Part shown: one piece after another, positions 1 through 7,356 of the stretch | Layout of the letters: each line of letters begins with the position of its first letter | How positions within the stretch are numbered: the first letter of the stretch is position 1 | IMG/VR virus record: IMGVR_UViG_3300042511_000879 | Location: 172,072-236,071 of that record | From: a virus | Length of the DNA: 64,000 bases | Reading direction: 5' to 3' (one strand) | The notes under the pieces: generated by a model | The model's database searches: none | What the model was told of the DNA's origin: nothing | Seen by the model: only the letters and a program-made list of their open reading frames with translations | Position numbers and translations under genes: made by a program

Positions 1-111
1 GGTGAATGTATAATCATAGTGACCGTACTCTCCAAAGAGTTCTTTAATCTTTGCTTGCCATTCTTGGAGTTCCGCCTCCTGTCTTTCGGTTAATGTAAAA
101 CTTCTTGTCAT
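1..111 (-). CDS. Hypothetical protein, N-terminal fragment (runs off the window)
   Basis: An open frame starts with ATG at position 111 and reads without a stop to the window edge, giving 37 residues. Its start overlaps the stop of the exonuclease gene by 4 nt (ATGA), the usual translational coupling in this genome. The visible part is helical and charged (T-L-T-E-R-Q-E-A-E-L-Q-E-W). No family recognised; the C-terminal part is outside the window. Confidence 0.6.
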   Translation of the reverse strand, partial: MTRSFTLTERQEAELQEWQAKIKELFGEYGHYDYTFT

Positions 112-788
112 AGCTCATAACACGTTCTAAGTAACATTACTACATCCATTGCATCTTCGACTGCATTGTGAGTTACCACACCATCGATTCCTGCACGTTT
201 TTTACATTCGTCCAATCCTGGAACGCTCTCATCGTTAATCCAATCAACAAATAGGATTCCTGGGTCCAATACTCTACTACGAATTGAAAAGACTTGTTTC
301 CATCTTGGAAGTTTCTCTAAGAATTTCTTGTCAAATCCTGCAAAGTTTTTACCAGCACATGTCAAGTAGGTTTTTACCATATTTGAACCTAAAATTGGAT
401 ATGGAATACCATCGACTATTTTCATTTGTTTATTTAAAAAGTTAGGGTCTAAATCAACCAAACCATTTCTATAACAAAATTGATATAGTGCCTCTACTAC
501 CTCATCTTCATGATAAAACTTGGCTCCAAATGATTCCTCAACCAGTTTCTTTTCATCTTCGGTACGGGCTTCAGAATAGTCCTTCATCGCCTGAATTAAA
601 TCCTTGTTTAAATTTAAGGCAAAGATACTACCATAAACACTTTCGCGTTTTATAACCGCGTGGAATTTTGGTAGGTCTTCGAATGGAAGTTGATTTAAAG
701 TGTCTTCAATCACTGCTCCTATTGAAAGGATTTGATTAAATTCAGAGTCTAATCCTGTAGTTTCGATATCGATGGAAATGTACTTCAT
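108..788 (-). CDS. DEDDh-family 3'-5' exonuclease (DnaQ/DexA-like)
   Basis: Predicted 3'-5' exonuclease of 226 residues, about the size of T4 exonuclease A (DexA). Motif I is DIETTGLD (D7, E9), and the C-terminal H-x4-D motif III is seen as HNAVEDA (H207, D212), which marks the DEDDh subgroup; a GFDKKFL segment probably supplies the middle aspartate. Family members degrade DNA or RNA from the 3' end using two metal ions; in T4, DexA trims DNA but is not essential. Overlaps both neighbours by 4 nt. The catalytic class is well supported, the exact substrate is not. Confidence 0.85.
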   Translation of the reverse strand: MKYISIDIETTGLDSEFNQILSIGAVIEDTLNQLPFEDLPKFHAVIKRESVYGSIFALNLNKDLIQAMKDYSEARTEDEKKLVEESFGAKFYHEDEVVEALYQFCYRNGLVDLDPNFLNKQMKIVDGIPYPILGSNMVKTYLTCAGKNFAGFDKKFLEKLPRWKQVFSIRSRVLDPGILFVDWINDESVPGLDECKKRAGIDGVVTHNAVEDAMDVVMLLRTCYEL

Positions 789-1000
789 AATCCTTTTTCT
801 TTTTTATATATTTCTAATAGTTTTTTATAAGAATAGTTAGGAGATTTATTTACCTCATTAAATATACACCATTCTGCAAACTCAATAGCAAATTCACCTG
901 CTAGCCTTTCATGTTCAATAGCAACTTCCTCTACAGTACCTTCATAATGCTCTTCAACATCATTAATAAACCATTGTTGGAATCTTTCGTTTAGTGTCAT
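785..1000 (-). CDS. Hypothetical small acidic protein
   Basis: A 71-residue acidic, helical protein with a central EHERLAGEFAIEFAEWC segment. It is translationally coupled (ATGA overlap) to the exonuclease gene that follows. No membrane segment, no cysteine motif and no recognised family. Probably expressed with the exonuclease operon. Confidence 0.6.
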   Translation of the reverse strand: MTLNERFQQWFINDVEEHYEGTVEEVAIEHERLAGEFAIEFAEWCIFNEVNKSPNYSYKKLLEIYKKEKGL

Positions 1001-1009
1001 AATTATATC

Positions 1010-1372
1010 TTAAATTCGTGAAAAGTTTACAAATTCTGTCGCCTTTCTGGCATCATTGAATATCTTTAAGGCACTTTTCATGCTTACTTTTCTACCTGTT
1101 CTGGTAGTTAATAGTTCGAATCCTGACTCTTCGAATCGGTCATCAACTCCCCAAAATAAATAATAGTTCGATACCTTTTGGCCAGTCTTCTTATTATAAG
1201 AAGTCTTGTAGGTTGTTTTTTCAAACCTACCCCATTTTGGTGAAACGTATGGTCTTTGTGTTGATGCTCCAAGCGCAATTACACTTGGAAGTTCTTTGCC
1301 ATCTTCTAATCGCTGGAAGCTCATTAAGATTTCTACCGTTTTAAGGTCTTTATGTACTATGAAATTTCCCAT
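1010..1372 (-). CDS. Hypothetical protein, 120 aa
   Basis: A 120-residue soluble, basic protein with no family recognised. The central region is rich in Lys, Tyr and Thr (KTTYKTSYNKKTGQKVSNYY) and followed by an aromatic FWGVDDRFEESGFELL stretch, suggesting a small beta-rich fold. It lies 9 nt upstream of the 71-residue gene and 1 nt downstream of the KTSC-domain gene, so all are probably in the operon driven by the promoter at 1806-1878. Confidence 0.6.
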   Translation of the reverse strand: MGNFIVHKDLKTVEILMSFQRLEDGKELPSVIALGASTQRPYVSPKWGRFEKTTYKTSYNKKTGQKVSNYYLFWGVDDRFEESGFELLTTRTGRKVSMKSALKIFNDARKATEFVNFSRI

Positions 1373-1373
1373 C

Positions 1374-1595
1374 TTATTCCTCTAGTTTTACAAATTCATA
1401 TGTACCCTTAATCAAACTGTTTAGGGCAATTCCTTGCGATTCGGCGTTCGCAAATTCTTGATAGACCCCTGCAGGTACCTCAATATATCTGTAAGTCGCA
1501 TGGCCAAAAACCACATAAAGGTTTTTACTCTCATACTCGTATGTCGATGCTTTAATCGTGGACGAATCATAAATGTTTGTTTGTGTTTTAATCAT
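1374..1595 (-). CDS. KTSC-domain protein
   Basis: A 73-residue protein that fits the small KTSC domain: S-T-I near residue 12, a central Y-E-S-K-N-L-Y-V-V-F strand, then Y-R-Y-I-E-V-P and Y-Q-E-F-A-N-A-E-S-Q-G. Such domains occur alone in phages or next to lysyl-tRNA synthetase domains and their biochemical role is unknown. The start overlaps the end of the upstream 64-residue gene by 8 nt. The family call rests on the motif pattern only. Confidence 0.7.
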   Translation of the reverse strand: MIKTQTNIYDSSTIKASTYEYESKNLYVVFGHATYRYIEVPAGVYQEFANAESQGIALNSLIKGTYEFVKLEE

Positions 1596-1782
1596 TTTCT
1601 TGTTCTTTTGCTACTAAATTTCTATGTTTTTCAGTAAGTGTCACTACTAATTCTTTGTAGGTGTCGACCGCGTCGTTTGCATTAACTGTTTTAGCTCTGA
1701 TCAAGTCTAATGTCTTAGCATCTTTAATCATGATTGTGTCTACACTTAATTCTACCAAAATACTTCCAATTACTGTTTTCAT
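1588..1782 (-). CDS. Hypothetical protein, 64 aa, first gene after a promoter
   Basis: A 64-residue protein of unknown function, first gene of an operon: the conserved promoter element lies immediately upstream (1806-1878). The sequence begins with a hydrophobic strand (V-I-G-S-I-L-V-E-L) and ends in a charged helix. No motif recognised. Confidence 0.6.
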   Translation of the reverse strand: MKTVIGSILVELSVDTIMIKDAKTLDLIRAKTVNANDAVDTYKELVVTLTEKHRNLVAKEQEND

Positions 1783-1805
1783 GTGATTTGTTTTTAAATT
1801 GTTGT

Positions 1806-1878
1806 TTTAATTATAATGTAAATATAATCAATATGTATGATTCCGGAAAATCAGGAGTGTTAAAATTATGTTAAAGTT
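1806..1878 (-). promoter_or_regulatory. Class A promoter 1
   Basis: Three-block element reading on the minus strand: TTTTAACACT, 5 nt, TTTTCCGG, 16 nt, TATATTTAC followed by ATTATAATTAAAACA. It precedes the operon from 1782 down to 108. Its distal block overlaps the stop codon of the amidotransferase-like gene. Call based on recurrence of the same blocks and spacings at 19 sites. Confidence 0.8.
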
Positions 1879-2461
1879 TATTGAGTGGATATTCATTGTT
1901 CTCGCATTCGTCCCGTTCAGGGTGCCACTGAACTGCCCAAATCCTCTTCTCTAAGTCTTGAAATCCTTCAACAGTACCATCAGTAGCCCTGTGGGTAATC
2001 TCAAAGTTCAATGGAACCCAACGACAGTGCTGGTGGTGACGTGAATTAACGGTCTTTGAATCTCCATCAATATCATATATTTGATGAAACTGGGATAGTC
2101 TAAATGAATGATCGTCATCGTCGTCAAATGTATCATTGAGATGATTTTCAGTAAGATGTTCGGATATATTTTCAACCTCTCCGCCAAAGTAAACATTTAA
2201 GAGTTGCATTCCTCGACAAATTCCAATAATTGGTTGGCCATTTTCAAGGGCACTAGTAATCCATTCGGTTTCTCTAGCATCTCTTTTAGGACTTTTACCA
2301 ATATCTCCACCTCCGCAAAGTATTAATGGAGCATCGATGTTTTTACATTCGGTTCCTAAGAAATATGGTTTAAAACCATTTTCAATTAACCATTCGCGGT
2401 ACATCTGCTTTTCAAGTTCTCCATATGGCGGAGCCACTAATACTTTAGGTGTTTTAATCAT
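1871..2461 (-). CDS. Class I glutamine amidotransferase-like hydrolase (peptidase C26 type)
   Basis: Predicted gamma-glutamyl hydrolase or amidotransferase-fold protein, 196 residues. It shows the GGGDIG oxyanion segment (about 50-55), the nucleophile elbow GICRGMQ with Cys82, and the C-terminal QWHPE motif supplying His180 and Glu182, the complete catalytic triad. Stand-alone C26 enzymes cleave gamma-glutamyl linkages, for example gamma-glutamyl-GABA or folate polyglutamate. Here the substrate is unknown; no synthetase partner lies beside it. The gene end overlaps a promoter. It starts 1 nt from the upstream zinc-ribbon gene stop. Confidence 0.85.
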   Translation of the reverse strand: MIKTPKVLVAPPYGELEKQMYREWLIENGFKPYFLGTECKNIDAPLILCGGGDIGKSPKRDARETEWITSALENGQPIIGICRGMQLLNVYFGGEVENISEHLTENHLNDTFDDDDDHSFRLSQFHQIYDIDGDSKTVNSRHHQHCRWVPLNFEITHRATDGTVEGFQDLEKRIWAVQWHPERDECENNEYPLNKL

Positions 2462-2865
2462 TAAAATGTGTTATTATAAACCTGTCGGCCTTCAGCATGT
2501 TCATCACATAGGGTTGCAAGCCAACTTCCACCTCTGAGTTCTCCTAGTTCTCCGCACTTTTCACAAGTAATATATGAGGCATCTTCAGCCAAACGGATTC
2601 GACTGTAAACATCTTCACTAACTCCATTTGTATAGAATCGTAGTCCTCCAAACTTTTCTTTAACTTGACAAATCTGTTTGTCCCATCCAAGTTCAATAAG
2701 GTCTACTATAAGTCTCTTTAAGATTCCTAGCCAACCATTATCTACGGCAAAGTAACCTCTAGCAGTAATGGGATCCCGTCCAGTGTAGTAACCATTTTCA
2801 AGTCCTCCGATGCCTTTTAAAAAAGCCTCAAAGTCCTCATCGGTCATATAGTTATTGTTCTTCAT
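2461..2865 (-). CDS. Hypothetical protein with C-terminal zinc-binding cysteines
   Basis: A 134-residue protein ending in a likely zinc knuckle: ITCEKCGELGELR followed by LCDEHAEG, that is C-x2-C ... C-x2-H. The front part is helical with GWDKQICQVKEKFGGLRFY. The zinc ligands are seen; the function is unknown. It overlaps both neighbours by one nucleotide, so it belongs to the same transcript as the HAD-like and amidotransferase-like genes. Confidence 0.65.
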   Translation of the reverse strand: MKNNNYMTDEDFEAFLKGIGGLENGYYTGRDPITARGYFAVDNGWLGILKRLIVDLIELGWDKQICQVKEKFGGLRFYTNGVSEDVYSRIRLAEDASYITCEKCGELGELRGGSWLATLCDEHAEGRQVYNNTF

Positions 2866-3236
2866 TATTTTATTTGGCTATAAAGTTTGGTTAATATTGT
2901 CTCTTTTTTACCACGGATTACCTCTTCAAGGTCTGTTCGCTGTTTCGATACTTCCTCTCTGATTCTTTTAACAGCTCTTTCCGTTACTTTTGCATTCAGA
3001 TTTAATGGATAGATTTGTTTTGTGTTAACAATTTCTGCCTTTTCGGCATCGATAATTAGGTCAAGGTGAAGCGATGGTACTTGGATATAAAATTTTGCCA
3101 CATCCGGATCTTTAAGAGGTGTTTCAGCCTTAGGGTGATACAACAACTTTAGAATATTTCGGTAACCTCTTAAGTCTTCCGAAGATAATTCTTGTCTAAA
3201 TTTTTTAGCAAATTTAATCTTAGTTCTTCTAAACAT
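2865..3236 (-). CDS. Hypothetical basic protein, 123 aa
   Basis: A 123-residue lysine- and arginine-rich protein without a recognised domain. A basic N-terminus (M-F-R-R-T-K-I-K-F-A-K-K-F) is followed by a beta-rich centre and a long charged C-terminal helix (RAVKRIREEVSKQRTDLEEV) that may form a coiled coil. Located between the zinc-ribbon and HAD genes with almost no intergenic space. Confidence 0.6.
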   Translation of the reverse strand: MFRRTKIKFAKKFRQELSSEDLRGYRNILKLLYHPKAETPLKDPDVAKFYIQVPSLHLDLIIDAEKAEIVNTKQIYPLNLNAKVTERAVKRIREEVSKQRTDLEEVIRGKKETILTKLYSQIK

Positions 3237-3242
3237 AACCTT

Positions 3243-3818
3243 TTATTTTAAAAATTGTAAAATCTTTTCTTTAACACCTTGCTGTTTAATTCCTTCTGCC
3301 ATTTTTGGAGTATTAACAAAGTTAGATAGTCCCCATACTTGTTCCTTTCCATGAGAATCCGCTTCTCCTAATTCTAAGTCATCAACGCAAACCCAATTGG
3401 TAATTTCTGGATGATCGGTTAGATATTGTCGAACTTCGATAGAACGCTGCTGTTCGTACATTGTTCTTCGGGTCCATTCAAATTCATCTGGTTTATCACA
3501 ACCAATATATCTTTTAGTGAATGCGATAGGTTTCTTTAAGATTCCCTGTGATTCGTAGTATTCTCCAATTTCCTCTAAGTTTGCATGTAACCTCCAGTCG
3601 GAACTTACTACTATTTCGGCACAAGTCTCTTCCAAGATTTGGTTTAATACCTTAATTGCTTTTTTATCAAAGTTGTCAAATCGTATGTCAACCGGAGCTA
3701 TAGTATCGCTAGTCGCTTCAGGATTAAGTTTTTTGTACTTAGCCCATTTCTTTGAACGACCTCCCCAGTTATTATCTAGGCATATTACTCCGTCATTGTC
3801 TAAAAATATTACTTTCAT
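3243..3818 (-). CDS. HAD-superfamily phosphatase-like protein (Swiss-Army-Knife RNA repair HAD type)
   Basis: A 191-residue HAD-fold protein. Motif I is FLDNDGV (D7, D9), motif II is VVSSDWR around residue 75, and motif IV is CVDDLEL near residue 145. Proteins of this pattern include the HAD domain found in Swiss-Army-Knife RNA repair proteins, where HAD enzymes act on RNA end phosphates. Its neighbour two genes downstream (4255-4659) is a receiver-like protein of a family also linked to phosphate processing at RNA ends, which supports that reading. A generic nucleotidase role cannot be excluded. Confidence 0.7.
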   Translation of the reverse strand: MKVIFLDNDGVICLDNNWGGRSKKWAKYKKLNPEATSDTIAPVDIRFDNFDKKAIKVLNQILEETCAEIVVSSDWRLHANLEEIGEYYESQGILKKPIAFTKRYIGCDKPDEFEWTRRTMYEQQRSIEVRQYLTDHPEITNWVCVDDLELGEADSHGKEQVWGLSNFVNTPKMAEGIKQQGVKEKILQFLK

Positions 3819-3819
3819 C

Positions 3820-4044
3820 CTAGTTTCTAATTAATTCTATTTTTGTATTCTTGTAGTGCTCTACTAGTTTATCTTTAAGATGTCTTTTAACTTCCCAACT
3901 TAAATCTGTTTGGGTTGAAAGCCATTTATGGTACAAATCTATTAAATTTCTGGAACGAATTATCTGTTGCATTGTAGTGCATGAATTAATCGTTTTAACT
4001 ATCCATTCCTCGATTTCCATTGGTGTATTTCCTTCTGCTGCCAT
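3820..4044 (-). CDS. Hypothetical protein, 74 aa
   Basis: A 74-residue helical protein (IEEWIVKTINSCTTMQQIIR, then RHLKDKLVEHYKNTKIELIR). No recognised domain. It sits one nucleotide from each neighbour, between the small basic protein and the HAD-like gene. Confidence 0.6.
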   Translation of the reverse strand: MAAEGNTPMEIEEWIVKTINSCTTMQQIIRSRNLIDLYHKWLSTQTDLSWEVKRHLKDKLVEHYKNTKIELIRN

Positions 4045-4045
4045 A

Positions 4046-4252
4046 CTATAATTTTGTTAGTGGTACCCATTGTCCGTCTTTAAACTTATGTGGGATTCCG
4101 TTAATAGTTCTGAATTGTGAATGAGGGTCTACATTGATTTCCTCTTTCTTGAGTTTTCCAAGTACGTTTTCAAAGTCCTCTTGGGATGTCCTCCGTCTTA
4201 CCGTACTTGGGTCAACTTTCTTCTTTCTACGAGGTCCATTATAATATGCCAT
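4046..4252 (-). CDS. Hypothetical small basic protein, 68 aa
   Basis: The frame can be extended upstream to 4288, but that would overlap the preceding gene by 34 nt. The start at 4252 (M-A-Y-Y-N-G-P-R-R-K-K-K) lies 2 nt after the preceding stop and is preferred. The N-terminus is strongly basic (RRKKKVDPSTVRRRTSQEDF) and may bind nucleic acid; the end is P-H-K-F-K-D-G-Q-W-V-P. No family recognised. Confidence 0.6.
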   Translation of the reverse strand: MAYYNGPRRKKKVDPSTVRRRTSQEDFENVLGKLKKEEINVDPHSQFRTINGIPHKFKDGQWVPLTKL

Positions 4253-4254
4253 AG

Positions 4255-4659
4255 TTATACAGTATGTTCGATTCTTACACGGATGCAATTCTGAGGCAAT
4301 CTATGAATATGTCTATAGTTATTAATATAACCCATCATATTTGCACTACCAACTGCATTTGCAGAGTGTATTACAACATCAACAACATTAGCTCCATCCA
4401 ACCATTGATTGACCAACCATTTAGTGCAATCCATTCCAGTCTTTTCTGTAATATTATCATAGTTCAATTCGTAATTGTGGTACACATTTTTATGCCATTC
4501 GGCCATTGCAGTGTCTCCTAGGTCATGGTCTAATGAAATCAAGTCAATATTTTCAAGTCCAATTTCGGTAACTTTTTCTACAAATTCATCGTAACTTCTA
4601 ACAACAACCCAGTCTTTTTCAACCGGTGTTCTTACGTCATCTAAATATACTCTAATCAT
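4255..4659 (-). CDS. Cyclic-phosphate-processing receiver-like (cREC) protein
   Basis: A 134-residue receiver-fold protein: LDDVRTP at residues 6-12, an ISLDHDLGD motif (D44-H45-D46), and a conserved C-terminal segment. This LDDxRxP plus SLDHDLG pattern belongs to the receiver-derived family proposed to process cyclic phosphates at RNA ends; the acidic and histidine residues would hold metal. It is the first gene of an operon (promoter at 4672-4744) that also carries an RNA-repair-type HAD protein. The family is moderately certain, the biochemical role is inferred. Confidence 0.7.
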   Translation of the reverse strand: MIRVYLDDVRTPVEKDWVVVRSYDEFVEKVTEIGLENIDLISLDHDLGDTAMAEWHKNVYHNYELNYDNITEKTGMDCTKWLVNQWLDGANVVDVVIHSANAVGSANMMGYINNYRHIHRLPQNCIRVRIEHTV

Positions 4660-4671
4660 TTTGCGTTTGTT

Positions 4672-4744
4672 TTAATTTGATATGTAAATATAATCAATAA
4701 GTTTGAATCGGGAAAACTTTAACTGTTAAAATTATGTTAAAGTT
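4672..4744 (-). promoter_or_regulatory. Class A promoter 2
   Basis: Minus-strand blocks TTTTAACAGT, 5 nt, TTTTCCCG, 16 nt, TATATTTAC. Precedes the operon beginning with the receiver-like gene. No hairpin in this copy. The distal block includes the stop region of the glycosyltransferase-methyltransferase gene. Confidence 0.8.
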
Positions 4745-5972
4745 TTAATTTTGTAAGTATTCCTAAACCGTGAGATTCTTCATAATTATAGAAATTAAGA
4801 TTGTATTTAATACTTAAATCTTCGCATGCCTTATACACTTCTGGAAAGGACAAGGTATCATGAAAAACGGTAATTTCTGCATGTTGAACACACCATTCCC
4901 CGCACTTGTAAGTATCTTCGTATGTGTGTATAATATCAACATGAGCCATATTATATACTTCAGGATTATCTTTAATATAATCCTCGTATGAACTTCTAAT
5001 AAGATTTATATTTGTAAATTCCGCAAGATTTGATTTAGTAGCCTCAAGCATATCTTCTCTTAATCCAGCGTGTATGTCTCCAACGAAGGTATCGACCCCG
5101 TCTACTGTATTAAAGTAATTTGCAAAGGCAGATGTTGAATATCCAAATTCAACGCCGAATTCGATCGCTTTTTCTGTTTTTATACCTGATCTTTTTATTA
5201 AATCTTGCAAGATTGTTGGTATATTTCCCCAAGCTGTTGGTTGTTGGGTTGCCAACTTTGGCCATTCTCTAGTTTGAGGAGTAAAAATAGTGTGCATACT
5301 TTTGTTTTTTATATATTTATTAATAGTTGTTTCAATTAGCGGAGGATATACCGATCCACATTCGAATGTAGATTCAAAGTTTGCTTCTACGGAACCTATC
5401 CAAAATTCTTCTAGGTATATATTGGTAGTATCGATTAAAAAATCAGCATTTAAGTTTCTTAAATGCTTATGGGTTGCCCACCAATAATTTCCACTAAAAT
5501 GTGGATCATACCCTTCGTCATGTCGTCTGTAATTAGGGCCAATAGCGTCATATCCATCGTCTAGCATTTGGATATTAGGTAGCCAGTCGCAAAATGTAAC
5601 CCAGTCACATGAATTTCTCCAATCATCTTGAAATATTTCGCGGGTAGTAACGCCCTTTGAATGAAAATAGCAATAATATCCTTCAACTTCATCTGCCATT
5701 TTTTTAAGATTTAGCAGTGTTATTTTAGATTCTCGATAATCACTTGGATATTGTGATTTATCAATTTCAATGACAGTTGGAATTATCTTTTTATAGTCTT
5801 TAACAATATCTAAAAGCCATTGAATTCTGTCTCCATGTGGCGATGCTATATGCAATTGTATTGAATCGCATGCATCGTATAAACCACCTAAAAATAACTT
5901 AGTCAATTGGTCTTGGATTATACTTTTGTAATTACCATCTAGATATGTGTGATAAAAAACAATTTTTTTCAT
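4737..5972 (-). CDS. Glycosyltransferase-like / class I methyltransferase fusion
   Basis: A 411-residue two-domain protein. The first ~240 residues resemble polysaccharide-related glycosyltransferases that start with a short YHTYLDGN-type motif and contain YYCYFHSKGVTT and GSVEANFESTFECGSVYPP. The last ~150 residues form a Rossmann methyltransferase: AIEFGVEFGYSTSAFANYF (SAM-binding glycine motif), VDTFVGDIHAG, and HVDIIHTYEDTYKCG followed by VFHDT. It could decorate a surface glycan, a modified base or the phage particle; the sequence does not decide which. Overlaps the downstream 95-residue gene's start context by 4 nt. Confidence 0.6.
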   Translation of the reverse strand: MKKIVFYHTYLDGNYKSIIQDQLTKLFLGGLYDACDSIQLHIASPHGDRIQWLLDIVKDYKKIIPTVIEIDKSQYPSDYRESKITLLNLKKMADEVEGYYCYFHSKGVTTREIFQDDWRNSCDWVTFCDWLPNIQMLDDGYDAIGPNYRRHDEGYDPHFSGNYWWATHKHLRNLNADFLIDTTNIYLEEFWIGSVEANFESTFECGSVYPPLIETTINKYIKNKSMHTIFTPQTREWPKLATQQPTAWGNIPTILQDLIKRSGIKTEKAIEFGVEFGYSTSAFANYFNTVDGVDTFVGDIHAGLREDMLEATKSNLAEFTNINLIRSSYEDYIKDNPEVYNMAHVDIIHTYEDTYKCGEWCVQHAEITVFHDTLSFPEVYKACEDLSIKYNLNFYNYEESHGLGILTKLKL

Positions 5973-6256
5973 TTCTTTAAATCTTTTAAATAGTTAACAA
6001 GTTCTTGTAGTTTGTCGGCATCTTTTGGATTAAATATAAATTCATCGAATGCTCCGTAGTTGCATTGTCTTCCAAAAATGTATTTTAATCCGTACTTAAC
6101 TCGTTCCAAAAATGGTCTTTTAGTTAAATGTATATGAAAGTAACATGTTGGATATCTGTGTCCTTCAACCTCATCCTCATCATATAAGATAATAAGTTGA
6201 TGGTCAGTCGAGTGACATGCACATATTAAAATTTCTTTGTCTTCAAGTTGTTTCAT
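5969..6256 (-). CDS. Hypothetical conserved-looking phage protein, 95 aa
   Basis: A 95-residue protein with an N-terminal I-C-A-C-H-S-T-D-H-Q motif and Y-F-H-I-H-L, a Cys/His-rich face that might bind metal. No named family. It overlaps the fusion gene by 4 nt and follows the small membrane protein gene by 19 nt. Confidence 0.55.
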   Translation of the reverse strand: MKQLEDKEILICACHSTDHQLIILYDEDEVEGHRYPTCYFHIHLTKRPFLERVKYGLKYIFGRQCNYGAFDEFIFNPKDADKLQELVNYLKDLKK

Positions 6257-6275
6257 AAGTATTATATTTAAAAAA

Positions 6276-6530
6276 CTAGTTTTGTTTATAAACTCTTTTG
6301 TAAGCTCCGTAAATCCAACTATAGATTATCATGATTGCACAGAAAGAATCTAAGATCGCTATAATCCATTTTACAAAGTCTGGTGTTGGGAATGTATCTG
6401 GACCTAACAATATTAATACACCAAACCCGGTAAATACCCAAACTAATCCTAGAAAACCGGCAACTATTCCTGCGATAAACGTAACTGTCGGTCCAACCAA
6501 TTCCCAAATAAATTCTAAAAACTTTTTCAT
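6276..6530 (-). CDS. Small membrane protein
   Basis: An 84-residue protein with two or three hydrophobic helices (TFIAGIVAGFLGLVWVFTGF, GVLILLG, and WIIAILDSFCAIMIIYSWIY) and a basic C-terminus. Likely an inner-membrane protein; function unknown. It lies 2 nt downstream of the CCA-adding enzyme gene, in the same transcript. Confidence 0.6.
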   Translation of the reverse strand: MKKFLEFIWELVGPTVTFIAGIVAGFLGLVWVFTGFGVLILLGPDTFPTPDFVKWIIAILDSFCAIMIIYSWIYGAYKRVYKQN

Positions 6531-6532
6531 AA

Positions 6533-7273
6533 TTATATTTTTTCAAAAGTTGGTTTCAGCCACATCCCATTTTTAAAGATTAAATCTAAGAATCCTGGAA
6601 TATCTTGGTCAACGTCAGCAAGTAGTCTAAAACTTCTTGGAGTATCATGTTTCATCATTTTTATGATTTCCTCTCTGATTCTCTCTCCACTTACAGTTTG
6701 TTCTAGTTTCTGTAAAATGTTTGGTTGCTTCATCGCATTCCAAATATCAGCGTGCATTTGAAAATCTTTAGTGATAGTAAATCTTAGTGCTCTTAGCAAA
6801 CGAAGTGGGTCATCCATTAGGGTAGCGCTAGCGTGCATCGGAGTTCTTAAAATTCCAGCCTTTAAGTCCTCTACTCCACCGAATAGGTCAATAAGATTAC
6901 CATCAACATCTTCTGCAAGGGCGTTTAGGGTAAAATCTCTACGAATTAAATCGTCTTCCAATGTTCCAAGTTCTAGGATAGGTCTACGGGTTCCTTCAAC
7001 ATATCCAACCTCTTTACGGGCCATTACAAAATCTGCAACCAGTCCGGCGAACTGATGGTCTTTTGGAAACTTAGCACGAATCGTAAAACAATCTGGAGTA
7101 CTTAAGAAGATTTCAAAACCTTGGTCCGTCATCCAGTTTGTCATGATTTGAAAACCATCCTCAACCGTAAAACCTTTAGTATCTTCCAACACGAAAGTGA
7201 AATCTATATCTTTAGAGTCCAATCCAAGGAATTTATCTCGAATACATCCTCCAACACGGTAAATCTTTGCCAT
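6533..7273 (-). CDS. cca: tRNA nucleotidyltransferase (CCA-adding enzyme, class II type), short
   Basis: A 246-residue class II nucleotidyltransferase: RVGGCIRDKFLG (6-17), the metal-binding DIDF (D22, D24), RRDFTLNALAED (from 111), DDPLRLLRALRF (from 154) and a GERIREE helix (from 196). These are the head and neck motifs of bacterial CCA-adding and poly(A) enzymes, which are usually near 400 residues, so the body/tail region is shortened here. It would add or repair the 3' CCA of tRNAs; almost none of the tRNA genes in this window encodes CCA, giving it a clear job. First gene after promoter 3. A poly(A) polymerase activity is the main alternative. Confidence 0.85.
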   Translation of the reverse strand: MAKIYRVGGCIRDKFLGLDSKDIDFTFVLEDTKGFTVEDGFQIMTNWMTDQGFEIFLSTPDCFTIRAKFPKDHQFAGLVADFVMARKEVGYVEGTRRPILELGTLEDDLIRRDFTLNALAEDVDGNLIDLFGGVEDLKAGILRTPMHASATLMDDPLRLLRALRFTITKDFQMHADIWNAMKQPNILQKLEQTVSGERIREEIIKMMKHDTPRSFRLLADVDQDIPGFLDLIFKNGMWLKPTFEKI

Positions 7274-7282
7274 AATTTGTTT

Positions 7283-7356
7283 GTTTTAATTATAATGTAA
7301 ATATAAACAAAAAACTCCAGACCGTAAAATCTGGAGTGTTAAAATTATGTTAAAGT
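7283..7356 (-). promoter_or_regulatory. Class A promoter 3 with embedded terminator hairpin
   Basis: Minus-strand blocks TTTTAACACT, 5 nt, TTTTACGG, 16 nt, TATATTTAC. The middle block is the loop of a perfect hairpin, stem CTCCAGA/TCTGGAG, followed by TTTTTTG, which has the form of a rho-independent terminator for the upstream deoxyribosyltransferase-like operon. The same sequence then serves as promoter of the CCA-adding enzyme gene. Confidence 0.8.
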
